Source: Albula goreensis (Eukaryota > Chordata > Actinopteri > Albuliformes > Albulidae). From it: a DNA stretch of 64,000 nucleotides. The notes beneath the pieces were generated by a model. That model searched no databases. It was not told where the DNA came from and saw only the letters and a list, made by a program, of their open reading frames with translations. The DNA lies in contig CM040764.1 in NCBI GenBank assembly GCA_022829145.1, positions 14,173,670 through 14,237,669 on the forward strand, written 5' to 3'. Within the stretch, counting starts at the first letter, position 1, and every line of letters begins with the position of its first letter. Positions 1-12,610 of this stretch are shown piece by piece. Both the position numbers and the translations under genes were made by a program.

Positions 1-528
1 CAGCTCCTAGTTCTTTATCCCAGAGCTCAGTGTTATCCAATTACAAATTCTAATGCTCTAATACCAGTAAATGTAGGTGGGAAAAAATAGTGTAGTGAGA
101 AATACTGTGCCATAGATGTATTAAGCCGAAGATATTGTGGGTCTAAAGAGAAGATCTTGCTCGTCTATTTTAAATGATGTGTGATCAGCTCGTGGGCCAC
201 ATAGGCCCAGTTTTGCCAGTTAAATAACCCTGCTGTTGGTTTTGTCATATTGGTTATGCAGTCGTGAATATAACTGTCTTCATCGTCAGTTGGTTTAGAA
301 TGTTTAAAGTTAAGCTTTAGTTTTCCAGTACAGGCATATCATATTCTCTCAATGTTTACAACATGGGTGGTCACACCATGGAAAAAACATAAATCTGGAA
401 AAACAACCTAATCTACCATACAGGCTCAGTTAGTGATTTTAAACATTTTGGTTGTATTTTATTTATTTGTTGGAACTGTTATTGTATTGCCTCTGGCTAT
501 GCCCAGTGCATGTTGTTTTTTATTATTT

Positions 529-548
529 AAAAAAAAAAAAAAAAAAAA
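529..548. repeat. poly-A run (20 bases)
   Basis: This is an uninterrupted A20 tract. No target-site duplication or retrotransposed body is recognisable upstream, so it is treated as a simple repeat and not as a retrocopy tail. Confidence 0.85.
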
Positions 549-2423
549 CTCAATTTTAAAGCCATTTCAATGGAAGTTGCAAAACTACAATGGAGTTTGG
601 CACATAGCAGATACAATTTTGTATTTGTTACCCACTAAATGTCAAAATTGTGACACCACCAGTGTCTGAAAACATTTTGCAGTTAATGCCAGTTTAATGT
701 CTGTATATTCATATTTCATTGAAAGAATTGAAAGAATCGCATGGCTTCAATATTAATGATCACTGTGCCTTTTGACTTTTAAATGATATGGGAATGGAGA
801 CATTTTGCAGTGTTACAACAATGACAGCTGAATTTCTGTCCAACCTATACTTCCATGGCACCTTCTAGATAGCATGATATGATTTATGGTAATGTAATAG
901 CTATTATGGTCAGTTGAGGCACTACCAATTTAAGATTGTCCCTACAACAAATGCTATATCCTGCTTACAGTGACCGCAACCGCAATTAGTTGTGTATGAA
1001 ACATTCCAGACTGGCAGCTGACCGAAGGCTGGAGAGTGATGTGGCCTCAGCAGGACACGCAGCTAAGGTTAGTGGCTTCTTCATTTGTAATGGTGAGAAG
1101 GTGTAAGCCTTAGTCCCTACAACATAACATTGATTTTCATATTGTTTTTGTTTTAGATATCATTTATATGTTTTGTTAAGCCAAAACGATGGTGTATTGC
1201 AATCCTGTCAATGTTTGTACTTTTATACTCTACCAAAATACTGGACAGCAGATGAGAACATTTTCCTGAATTGTTCTTATACACAGGAGAGCCTTATAAG
1301 CACAAGGGTTTTCCTGCTGATTTAGCTATTTTGTCTATCGGTAGCTGATATTAGCAATATAGTAAATCCCGAATTGACTGGTTTACACAACGTACATTCA
1401 AGCATATCTTATAGCCCAATTGAATGGTGTGTAAATAGTGAAAAAATAAACCACGTATACAATATTAGAAGAAATATAGTGTAAAATCATTATCGATTGA
1501 GGTGCATATAAAACGCAATCTTGTCTATCAGCGGCTTTTGATTGCTATATTTTAGTGGCCAGAGAATACATTTCACCCAGGTATACATGAAGAATGCATG
1601 AATGACATGAATAATGGCCTGACAAGGAGGGACACAGGCACAGTTTTCCCATTTGCCAAGTGGCTAAACCACCCTCCCTCCCTACTCCTCCATCCTCCTT
1701 CACATCACAAAATGCAGACTCTTGTCATAGCTGTTGTTATTGTTTCTGCAACACACATGTTAAGTTGTATTTCACAGTTTGGATATTATTGCACTTATTG
1801 AACTTTCTGTAGCTGATTCTAAATGAAAAGCCTCTGCTAAATCACAAAAATGTTGATGTAAGTCTTGGCTAAAGGATCACAACTCCTGTTATGTGTTCAT
1901 GTGCCAGGAAGATGACAAAGTTGGAACAGGATTGCCTGTATTATTTTGGATGCCAGGTCTTTCCTACTTGAGGTTATTCTAATGGGGGAAACCCCAGGAG
2001 AGGTCAGATTGATGCTGTAATGGTGCTCCTACAACTAGAGCAATTGTCAATTATCCATGTTTAAGGACTATTTATGGTGGCAATTATCCAGTTTCTTTGG
2101 TCTTGGAGGTATACATTGTTTTGTTGCAGTGTCTGAATTGATTAAATTTAATTGCAAGATGTCCATAAGTGGCAATACATGAGATAGGGAAGCACTGATA
2201 TGCCTTGATGGTGGGAAGAAATGAGAACTGAGTTGCTGTTTGTTTGAGTATTGAGTTTGTGACTGGTACATAAGTCGATTAAATAGGATTTAAAATACCC
2301 CAAACATTGAAGTGTGTCTGATTAGCTGAGGCTTTTAAAGTTTTTTTTTTTCTTTTCCAATCAATATTCTCAGAGTAATTACCTGAAAATGTAGATCATG
2401 ATTCAACTGTGACACATAAGATG

Positions 2424-2482
2424 GGAGAAAGAGAGAGACAGAGAAAGAGAGATACAGAGAGAGAAAGAGAGAGAGAGAGATA
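2424..2482. repeat. (GA)n imperfect microsatellite
   Basis: An interrupted GA/GAAA/GACA purine tract ends in ten pure GA bases near 2470. The lower strand is a long polypyrimidine run. Such tracts are common in fish intergenic DNA. Confidence 0.9.
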
Positions 2483-3589
2483 AATTGGGAGGGATGGGTC
2501 ACAGATGTAATCAGTGTAGATGTATGCCTGTGTGTTGTGTTCAGCTACAGTAGAATTACAGAATTGCTGACCTCATTAAACGTTGCGGTGAAGCTCAGAT
2601 AAAAAGACTGCCAGTCGACTGTGAACCTGTGTTCAACAGCCTTATCACTGTTTATTATTGTGCGGCAATTTCTGAGGCAGAATTTGGTTTGAACCAGAGA
2701 AATGATAGTTTGACATTATATAATTTTACCCCACTTTAGCGCATCTTAGAGACACCCAGGTCATTTATAATAAAGAACAGGATGCCAGCAAATACAAAAT
2801 GAACAAAGAAGATAGTTTGATAATGTTGGCATTTCGCTAAGAGGTATCTATCAGTAATGAAAATGAGGGTATGAGATATGAATTATTAAGTGCAGTTATA
2901 TTGGTTTATTCCTGTGGGATTTATTCATATCGCCACATAACTGTAGTGTAATAAAACACGTTATACAGACAGACAACATGACATTCACCTCTTATTATCA
3001 TATTTTTCAAAACTGGGGTAAGAGCAGAATAAAGAATGTATAATTATAATTATAGTTTCAACAGTCTATAGCCCTTTAAATAAATTGCCATCACACTTCA
3101 GTGCCATACAGCTCCAGTCCCTATTATATGTTCCTCTTACCAGTTTTTTTCATAATGTATTTATTTTTTAAAATCTTTCAGATCTGTTCTGGTGTCTGAG
3201 TTTGTAATTACAGGTGCTGATTGTTAGAAAGTCACTGATTACCATCCTGTTCTTTTTTATTTTAGATTAGCCCGGCAGGCAGGAAATTACTAAGCCACAC
3301 TAGTGGCGTCATTGTTTTTGCCGGTGCAGTTTGGTATTAAAAAAAACGTATATTTAATTATGATACTATTTTGCCAGCAGAATGTTGAAAATGTAGATTT
3401 GACATTGATTCAAAGCCTCTATGTCTATGGTTTATATTGCATTGTCCTCAGGAATGATGGTGATAGATCTCACTTCCATTAAGCCAAGTGCTACAATATC
3501 TGAGCTGAGATCAAAATGAGATTTGTTTTCTCAGAGGATTTTTTTTTTTTTTTTTGAAAATTGAATTTTGATTTATGTAATTACCCAAG

Positions 3590-4130
3590 CAATCTTCTGT
3601 CAACACATGAATTGTAATTTCAAGAGGGGCCTTCGTCACTGGTGGGGATTCTGTACAGCTGGAAGGCGTTTTGGGGGATGACAGCATGATGAGAAAGCAC
3701 GACAGCGCTCATCCACGTCCTTCATTAGCTTCACTCCTGGGGTTGCCAGTCGCCACATTTCAAATCCATCATTCCTCAATCTGAAGAATTGAGTGATTGA
3801 GAAGCGAGGGGATTTTCTGCTGGGACTGCCACTGCTGTGCTGGTTTCTGGGTCTCTCTGGCCTCCCCCCATGCCATCAGAAATGGATCAATTAGGTATGC
3901 CTGTCTGTCAGAAAATCAGCACGAGACCACATTATCAAGCACATATATTAAAGCGTGTACATGAAGAAACAGCTTCTCTGCACCCATCACTCAGTAACAA
4001 GTCCATAATGCCTGATCAAGGCCACAATACTCCATTGGGCCACTTGACTCATCCTGCCACTTCTGAATCTATCCATTACAAACTGTACTCAGACAATGGT
4101 CATACACAGCGATCCAACAATTGACATATC
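3590..4130. promoter_or_regulatory. candidate conserved noncoding element
   Basis: A GC-richer island sits between AT-rich flanks and lacks simple repeats. It contains the words CATTAGC, ATCAATTAGG and TGATTGA, which resemble TALE/homeodomain sites. The 95-codon ORF inside (3837-4124) shows no known domain and no flanking splice signals, so regulatory DNA is preferred over coding. Conservation with other vertebrates is not testable here. Confidence 0.3.
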
Positions 4131-5340
4131 AGTGAAAGTAGGAGGAATTGAATGCTAAAAGTCAATTTTCTAACTTCCTTCTCAAATGATGACCTTCATA
4201 TCATGACATATGTTTCTGTATAATTACAGATATGACATCTCTATCCTGTTCCTAAAGTGACCCAGCAAATGGAGAGGTTTTACATTTCCTGGTAATTATT
4301 CCTTACCGTACTCTATTTCAGTTGCAATGAGTATTTCTTCAGGTAAAATCAGGAAGTAAGTTCAGTGAGAGTGGAAATTTAAATGCCATTGGATGGGAAA
4401 ACAAGCCGTGTTGTTTGTGCGTTAAGAAAGACAGGCTTTCAGGTTTCTGATTGAGGGCAGCAGCTTTAAAAATAAATGAAAAGTGCCTGGGTATATGTGG
4501 GGAGCATTCATCAAGCAACTTTGCAAGTGTGTTCTAGTGTCCACCTACAGTGGTGCTTGAATTACCCTTCCAAAACTTTTTTTAAACCACGGTTTAATTT
4601 TCACAAGCCGGATGACTTTTCCAGAGTCCTTGGAGAACTTGATTTCCAAAGCTTGAATGGATACATGTGAAAATGTTAATAACAAAGCATAATATTGACA
4701 CACTGTCAGAGAACATGCGTTTGGGCCTTCAAAAATGTGCCCTCTAAAACAGCAAGCGAATAAGACAGAGCAGAAGATAAAAACAGTGAGAAAAGGTTGA
4801 AGGCATTTGGGGGTGGAAGAGAAGGCCCGTAATTGGCTCCCCACCGCAGGCTGGTGGGAGGGGAAGGAGAAGGGCATGATCCCTGCCACTGAATTTAATC
4901 CCACACAGAGAGCCTCGTTCAGCCCAGGCCTTTTCCAGTCTTGCAAAAATCAATGAAATATTTTCCCACAGAAATGAAGTGAAATATCTGAGAGGCCTGC
5001 AGTCAAGGTGTTCCTTTCCTTCAAGCCTAATTAGTCTCTGCAAAAGCACATTCTGTTGTGAGAAGTGGTGGAAGAACTTTTCTGCCTTCCTTTTTTCTAA
5101 ATGTTTACAAAATTTATATTCAATAAAATAAATTGTCAAACAGCATAAAACATGCTTGTTATGAGTGAAATGGCATAAAGACATTAAGTTTTGATCTCCT
5201 CACACTTTTAGATGTCTGCTGTTGTGTTTTTGTAATTCACACTCTGGTAGAATTCCTTACTGATATTGACATTCGCTACGAATATTGACGAAAATTCCTC
5301 AGAGCAGAAGCCAACCTTAATTGTGCTGGGCTGGTTCTGC
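4131..5340. other. noncoding stretch, nothing recognised
   Basis: Two overlapping minus-strand ORFs of 133 and 146 codons (4545-4946 and 4744-5184) lie here. Both lack domains, and they overlap in different frames, which is typical of chance. No RNA gene or repeat family is recognised. Confidence 0.5.
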
Positions 5341-5410
5341 ATCAGGTAATTAGATCAGAGACCCGCCAGCTCGTTTGATGTAGCTGCTACCAGCTGTGAG
5401 ATTGCTTACT

Positions 5411-5480
5411 GACCAATCATAGTGCTGTTCTCCTCCTTCCTGTTCCTATAAAAAGGTGTGAAAGTACTCACTCATTTTGT
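5411..5480 (+). promoter_or_regulatory. CCAAT + TATA core-promoter-like array
   Basis: An ACCAATCA box (CCAAT at 5413-5417) is followed 30 bp later by TATAAAAA (5447-5454). The expected start lies about 25-30 bp further on, near a TCACTCA initiator-like word around 5469. The order and spacing match a textbook RNA polymerase II core promoter. Just downstream, a T-rich tract ending in TTTTTAG (to 5493) could also act as a 3' splice site. The only ATG ORF following it (from 5508) is 13 codons, so any product may be noncoding. Confidence 0.35.
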
Positions 5481-5494
5481 TGTTTCTTTTTAGA

Positions 5495-6469
5495 AAGCAG
5501 AGAGACATGTTTTGGTTCCTTGAGTTGCTTTGCATGCTCTCTTCCTAAGACTGTCTTATTTGTTAGTTTATTTCTCCTCTTTATCTTTAGAATTATTCAC
5601 CGAGGTTTAAGGGTGGACTGTGTGTTCCCCTTTTCAGGTGCTGTGTTTAGATGTCTGGCATCACAACAACATGGAGTGATCAAAGTAGAGTTGCAATCCA
5701 CTGTCTCAAATTGACAAACTGGCTGCTGTGGATTGTGATGGATTGTAATTTCATAATTTCACTGTTGCAGTGATTTTTAAACACCAGCAATCTCTGATCT
5801 TGTCATTTTCATAATGCTTTTTTTCATTATTGGTGTAAAACTGATGTGAAGGCAGGTGATCGTCACATAGGAACACATTGAATAAACCAGGTCAAGAAGT
5901 TCCATCTCCACTTATGGGTAATTCCCTACAATAGGTGACTCGGGCTGTGTTTAGACAGCTGTCCTTAATATCCAAATATATTTTTCCTTTGGCAGGCTGT
6001 TCACATGATACTTCATAAGTGACCATATCAGATGTGTGTGCAGACAAGATTGTTTGCTCAACTAGTTGTTATTATCTTGGAGTGATGATACAAGTCAATG
6101 CTGTTTGGAATGGGGGATACAGAAAAAAACAAGATTTTTCTTGTAAATAAACAATGCAAAGTATTATAATTCAGTTAAATACTGTGTGGAGAAAACGAAA
6201 ACTATCAAAATGCAAACCCATTCATAGAGCTTGTAGCAATAGCAGTTTCATTTGGATTCAGTGAATTTCTCCTCACATACATTTGCTGAAGGTTAATGCT
6301 GGGATGCCTGTGGCCCTGCAGAGTGCATGGCCTTGCAGTTAAGCACAGTGAACTTAATGTGCTATGGAGGGGATCCATTTTTCTTACTGTCATGTATTAA
6401 GTATTTTTTAAAAAAGTAAGACATTGAGGCAGTTGGACCTGGATAATGATCTGCAGTGGAAGCGAAAAG
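5495..6469. other. noncoding stretch downstream of promoter-like array
   Basis: A 64-codon ORF at 5520-5714 begins with TTG, not ATG, and matches no family I know. The rest is AT-rich, with no repeat family, RNA gene or clear splice pair. Confidence 0.45.
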
Positions 6470-7090
6470 CCAGTTTAATTGTGATGTAGAGCCCAGTGTC
6501 TGTGCTTTTCGCCAATCTCATACATATAAGAGTCTGCTAATGGTGTGAGAGTGTGGCCCTCTCTGTTCTCAGAATGCCATGGGGCTCCATTCCCGAATGG
6601 GGGGCGGTGCAGAATATAAAGAGCTCTTTCCCTGGATCTCGGCTCTTTGGGGGTTTGTTAAGTCCAATGACAGCCAGGTGGAACGAAGACTGAATCTACA
6701 CAGAAGACAGAGCTATCCCCAAACTTCCTTCAGGCCCCTTCCTGGCCACTAACTCCCAGCTTCCGGAGGCCTGAGAATGAATAATTTAGCGGGCCCACGG
6801 CAGAGCCTGCTTGTGTAGTCATATGTCTGTCATGTGACTTGTAATAATGAGCTTTGCCTCCCTATCCCCCATCCTCGGACAGTTAAGGACCCCGTCTCCC
6901 GCACTGAGGGGCCGATCTGTGTGTCTCTTTGGGGAAAACCCTCTGACTATGGCTGTTACAATTTAGCTGAGGAGGAATTTATATTTCATATGGGGTCAAA
7001 GTTTGATGGTCTTTATTCCATGGTAATCCATTATATTTTATTAAACGTCAGTCTTTGCCCCCTCACCCAGTGGTAATAATGGTCACTCCT
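6470..7090. promoter_or_regulatory. candidate conserved noncoding element with TATA-like site
   Basis: This is a long unique-looking island. It has a GGGGCGG GC box ending near 6607, TATAAA at 6615-6620, and a nuclear-receptor-like GGGGTCAAAG word at 6992-7001 beside AT-rich homeodomain-type sequence. The combination suggests an enhancer or an alternative promoter. No coding frame is convincing. Confidence is limited because no alignment can be made. Confidence 0.33.
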
Positions 7091-9119
7091 GGAGTTGCCT
7101 CTGACGAGGTCAGAGAGTCTGGAGGCAGGGCTTCCACCTCTGATTGAAACAGTGACTGCCTCTAAGTCAGGAGCTCATCTCATTTATGACTTTGCACATT
7201 TAACTTTTAAAGTTTTGTTTGCTTTACTGTTTCTATACCATCCTCCTTTCACATCCCCACCCCTGTGAACGTTGCCATAGTGGCTGTACTGTAATTACAC
7301 TACCTGTCATCTTCTAGTGGTATTAATGTGAGACAACCAAGACCTACCAATCAGAGCAAAAGGTCACATAAACACTGGGAGAGGAGGACAACCTTTTTTC
7401 CTTCCAGAACCTGTCCTGACTCTTTTTTGCTCAGCCCTGACTCGTGGGTTTTCAGTAATGCCAGGGAAACTCAGACTCTCCTCGATCTTGCCAGCTCACT
7501 GCCTGCCTCTGGGCTGTGCACTCAGGGACAGGGTATTGGCTGTACATTTGTGGAGCCATTTCTTAAATATGCATTTGGCTACCCTGAAATGGCCATTTGA
7601 TTTTAAAGTACAGTATGAATTTAAACTATATTATGAGGCTAACCAAAGCTTCCTTCAGGGGAGAAATTTAAACTGCATTTACCTCGATTTAAAGGATGGG
7701 GACATTTGTTCTGCAAGTCGAGCATCGTCTTTCCCCAGGTTAATCTGGGGCAGTGTCCTCCTCAGGTCTCAGATCTCTGAATTTGGGGTATGATCTCATG
7801 AGGATACTTGCTTCCTGCCACAGGTGAACATATGTCCTGTCGGCTGCCAAAAGCTTTTGAGCCAGAGGAGACTGGAGTCTGTCTTTGACAATCACACAGA
7901 CAGCTATCTGTGCATACTTGGTTTGGTAGAGACAGGGTGCTTGAGCCTTTTTATTAGCTGTTAAAAAGATAACTGAAACTTTTTTGAATGAAGAATTGTA
8001 GAAAGAGCATGCTCAGTTCAAGGCTCTCGATTTAAGGCTCTCGATCTCCCCCACACTGTCAGTAGAGGAAACTAGCATGAGGAGTTCAGTTTGTCATTTT
8101 TCTGGGAATGCTCACACATTGCACCCAATTTCTGTTCCAATATCCTGAGTGGGTCTTCGTTATGTAGGTAAACAGATATAAACTCAAAAATAAATGACCA
8201 CTCTCCAGCAGTGAGCTCCCAGCATTGAAGAGCACTGGAAATTTCCAAGAAAATGTATGAGAAGAAATCAGCTTTGATGTGATAAAGGTGGAAAGGTACT
8301 GGCCAGTCAGGGCATGCCCTTTTCTCCTCCTGTTTTGCATTATCTAACTTATCTAACCACTGGATCTCCAATAAGACAAAATAGAGGACAAAACAGAAAA
8401 AAAACAGCTCTGTGGGGTTCATCAACATTCATCCAGAAAAAAAGGGAACTTTGTATTTTGAGTCAACTTTAAATATAAACACTGATGGTATCAGATTGAT
8501 CTGTTGTAAATGTAGGCATAGCTGAAAATCTTGGAAGGCTAAATCCAGAGTACCCATCAAAGCATATCTGTGATGTTGACCTATGGGTTCTTTCATTTGT
8601 AAATGCCAATCTCTCTGACAGGCTTGGCTTCCTCCCCCAAAAGATGTCAAAGACCAGCTCATGTTCTATTCCACAACACATTGAAACATTACATGCATGT
8701 CAAAACTTGCCACCTGTAAATGTTGTGATCAGCGATCACAGTTGCTTTTATCGACAATCTAATACCCCATCCCTCCTGTCTTCCATCCTGATTTTTCCTG
8801 CTTTGCAAAATGGCCAATTTTTTGCCTGCTCCAGTTTAAAATTGACACGGTCTCTGCTGAGAAAGATGGAGAGACAGGGAGAGAGTCTTCCTCCATATGC
8901 ATTTCTGAGATAAGAGAGAGTCTCCACTTACACTGCAATGGAGTGAGGGGAAGATGGATGACTGGGGTGTCTGCACAAGCACTCACCCAAGTCATGTCTT
9001 TGAAACAAAAATGATAATGGCTGTCGTGTGTAAGATGTAATAAAGTCATCCAGTCTAAGCAGCAATCTCTGAGAGATCCTTTTTCTGGGGCCTAGGCTGA
9101 TATGAGGTGCATTTACATT
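7091..9119. other. noncoding stretch with small duplications
   Basis: It holds a 14-bp-period direct duplication (8020-8045) and a 7-bp-arm palindrome (8724-8740). Overlapping ORFs on both strands (7328-7793, 8072-8428, 8429-9049) contradict one another and show no domain. No repeat family is recognised. Confidence 0.5.
8020..8045. repeat. two-copy 12-bp direct repeat
   Basis: AAGGCTCTCGAT occurs at 8020-8031 and exactly again at 8034-8045. It carries a CpG that survives in both copies within CpG-poor surroundings. Confidence 0.85.
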
Positions 9120-9430
9120 TTACTGGAGTCCTTTGTGGAATAGAGGAGGGAGCGTAACTCATTCTCCCCTCCGCCTCGGTGGCAAACTGACATTTCTGAG
9201 TGTCCCGAAAATTACGTCAAGTGACAATATTCATGACAGCCTGCCATTATTTCCTCCTTTACAACACAAATCATCCTCCCCACGAAAAGGAAATGGGGTT
9301 TTAACAATCAGGCTCTCACTTTATTTCTATTGGGATGAATCATGTATCTCACAGAGGGAAATGGAGCCTGGTATTGTATTTACCCTAACAACAGACTTTC
9401 ATGGGAAATGAAGGGTTATCATTGATGGAG
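9120..9430. promoter_or_regulatory. candidate conserved noncoding element with CRE-like site
   Basis: This island contains TTACGTCA (9212-9219), a close match to a CREB/ATF site, beside an ATATTCAT POU-like word. It is flanked by plainer AT-rich DNA. The 92-codon ORF within it has no known domain. The regulatory role is inferred from composition and motifs only. Confidence 0.3.
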
Positions 9431-12400
9431 AATTGTAGATGAAATCAGTGTATTTGTAATCTAAAATGTGTTTATACCATTGACATGTCTGAGACGGAAT
9501 ATCAAAGGAAATTAGAGTAATAACTGAATTAGAGAGAAACCCAGACGTACGTGTAAAGCCTGATTTACTGCAGCATTTAGTGCGTGGATAACTGTCTGTG
9601 CCAAAAGACTAAGAGAAGGTGTGATTGGTTGCGGTAGTTTGTTTGCTTAAATCAGAAATCATGCCAGGTCTCTCCACGATGCCTGCCATGTAGTTCTAAC
9701 TTGGGTTAATTGAGTGCTTAACTTCAGACTGAAGACAAATTACTGCTCTCAAATTGTCTGCACACTTCCCTCTGTCTGATCAGTCACTCTTACTTCCTGT
9801 CTTTCATCTCTTGCTTAAATTGAGAAGTTATGTTATTCATCCGAAACAACAACAACATCAACATCAACAACAGCAATTTCTTCAAAGGCAATGCTGGTCT
9901 TCCAGCTTCTATGAAGACCTATCTATGAATCACAAAACATTTTCAAAAGATTCCTGTTCTTCTGAGAGACTCACAGAGATAGAGGAACTACACCACATTT
10001 CCAAAGTGAAGGCCATGACATTTATATATTTTTTTCTATTTCAGAAACAAGGTGAAGGTATCCTCAAATAGCAATGTAAAGTTAATTATCAATTTGTCTG
10101 TAAGGCTGACTCACCAGGAGGGTCTTTGTTGGACTTGTGCCCTTTTTTCCGAGAAGAATGGTATGATCATGTACATGGAGACTTTTTGTTTGTGCTGAAG
10201 CTGGAAGGGATTGTTGTTAATCACATTTGGTTCATTAGCATTTTTAGGCATTGTTTTATAACCTGGGTTTATTTTGTGTGGTATAATCCATTTGTAATGT
10301 GTACATTTCAACACTGTAATTACAACCATAATTATACATGCAATAAATTAATAACCCAATACACTTGTAACTGGTGCAACTACTTGTTTTATTTTCTGGG
10401 TTGTAAGCTTGCAAGCTGATTATTTATTTGGACATTTCAAACAAAGAAATTCAGATAGTGCCCTCTCTGTTTACAGTCACTAACTTGTTTGGTGTTTTTC
10501 AACGTTCCCTGAAGCAACAATTATAGCAGCCATTTGGAATTTCTCCTGGTTTTGGAAGGTTTTAAACAAGATGCACCGCAATACCTCAATAAAAAAAAAT
10601 CCTCATTTTTGCTCTTCTTTGCCAAAAGCCACCACAATAATTTATTGATTATTATTTTGGAATACAGGGACTAATCAATTGAAGCTGGGCTGATTGTTTG
10701 TTATCAATTTTGTTGTTTATTTGTTGTATCAAATCATAAGTCAGAACTATTCATTTTAATAACAACATCTACAGACACTTTTGCCTAAAACACTGGGTGT
10801 CTGCCAATTTGACCCTATCTACCGCCCAGTTCTGTCTTGATTTGAATAATTTGAATATTCATAGTATAACATTGCCTGCCATGGTTTTGAGTCATGTTAA
10901 GAAAAGAAAATAACTTACAGGTGAAAGTGCCCCCATGGCAACCTCTTTTCTGTTGGTCGAGTGGATGCATTTTTCATTCTTTTATTACATCAAACAGTAT
11001 ACACGCTTGTTTTGCATGATGTAGAAGGTGACCAGATGTTCTTTTGTGCCTTTTATTGCACAGTGATAACTTATGCATTTTCATGCAAATGTTTACTGGC
11101 CGTGTGCTGAGGACACCCTTTGTGATTCGCTACAGGCTAGAGCCGTGTAATCACTGGATCCCTGTCATTCCCGCAAACAGATCTGCTCACTGCTGGGTCT
11201 GTTTTGACCACGAGTGATTTTTTCCTCGGGTGACTGTTTCTTCAGTCACACATGCAGGACCACTGAGAGTGTGTTTTAATTACCAAGAAAAACAAATCTG
11301 TTTGTGAAGATGATCAACATTAAGTCTATCATTCTTCTTTATGTCTGTGCTCAATTATGAATTTCTCATTTTTGACAGGTGTTTATTTTCATATTTTCAA
11401 GACCAATAAGGCACAATGTATGAAATTTATATTGTTCAAGCAACAACACGTTCATATAGTTAAAGATTAAACAGTTATAGTGAATATGAATGCAAAATGT
11501 AAAGCAGTAACACAATATAGATCTAGCTGTAAAAACGTTGGTAAAATCAAGAAACCTGCACATCTGTGTCACACTAAGGTGAACTGAAATCCATATAATT
11601 TGCTATGAAAGCAAAATGAACAAACTTTATATCCCTGATGACTGTATGCATTAAAATCACTTGTGCTTCATTTTCACAGGCGAAGGTTAAATCATTAACC
11701 AAACCCACCGTTTTAAAATCCTTGTTAAATCCATCGCTCCTTAGGGGGCATTTGTTTACCTCCATACAGTTCCTGTGTATGAATATTTTGAATTGTTTGT
11801 AGGCCACCTTTAATGACAAGTCAACAACCCTCACTGAAGAACGCAGATCCATTTGCATCCCATTTCTCTTGGCAGATGGAATCAATATGGCTCTCCAAGA
11901 GAAATGCCTACTGCTCAGCTTAAATTATGAATAATGGAAACTATTCCTGTCACTATATACTGTCACACTTATCTTTCCACAACTGAATGGTTCACCTGAA
12001 ATAATTTTAACCTCATAAATACACTACAGAATTTTGATACCAAGAATAGGTGGGATACTATTGTGGAATAGGAAAGAAAGTGCAAATGAAAGTGTGCACT
12101 CATAGTGGGTAAAAGATTCTTACTTATACAATATAAAAACTAGCAAATATACTGTATATATTCTCAGCAGTTACTTTGCTGGTAATCGTAACAGAGAAGA
12201 ACATACTAATGATGCATGTGCAAATATGGCTATCTGCAGACTGGTGCCACTGGAAGTGGTGTCTTAGCGACATTTGTGGACATCAGCACAGCATTGTCCC
12301 CATTTTAAGTGGGTTAACTTCATTTTTGAAGCTGTTGTATTTTGATATGTCAACTGTACAACATTTGTCAGAGGGCCCAAACTCCTCCCCCACTGCTCCC

Positions 12401-12594
12401 TGTGCATCATCACACTTCGCCATGGGAACCAGCACCACAATCCACACTTTATACAGCTTTTACTCCTCAAGTAATGAACCTCCTGCCTGTTTTTGTGCAC
12501 ATCCAAGTGATTAGATCAAGTATCTTAATAAACTGCCCTCTGCTCGGAAAGGTGCACTTAAGTCAGACAGTATACTTCCACTGACACACTCCAT
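9431..12594. other. AT-rich noncoding stretch
   Basis: It holds a CAA/CAT trinucleotide patch (9844-9876) and a CATGGCAAC half X-box near 10935. AT-rich sequence around 10300-10800 and 11340-11560 contains many TAAT words. No ORF is credible; the longest are 97-112 codons with opposing overlaps. Confidence 0.5.
9844..9876. repeat. (CAA/CAT)n imperfect trinucleotide repeat
   Basis: A run of CAA units is interrupted by CAT and CAG. In one frame it encodes a short Gln/His stretch inside a 105-codon ORF that otherwise shows no domain, so it is scored as a simple repeat. Confidence 0.8.
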
Positions 12595-12610
12595 CCACTA
12601 GGGGGTGCCG
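12595..12610 (+). promoter_or_regulatory. CTCF-like site
   Basis: CCACTAGGGGGTGCCG matches the CTCF core pattern CCASYAGRKGGCRS with one mismatch (T for the C after the GG). If bound, it would mark a chromatin boundary or loop anchor. This is a motif match only. Confidence 0.35.

Larger units (their letters stand above)
1..3589. other. AT-rich noncoding stretch
   Basis: There is no ORF above 80 codons and no recognisable exon. It holds a 20-base A run (529-548), a pyrimidine-rich patch near 1670-1705, an imperfect GA microsatellite (2424-2482) and a T run (3539-3555). Homeodomain-type TAAT words are scattered throughout. I see nothing else I can name. Confidence 0.6.
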
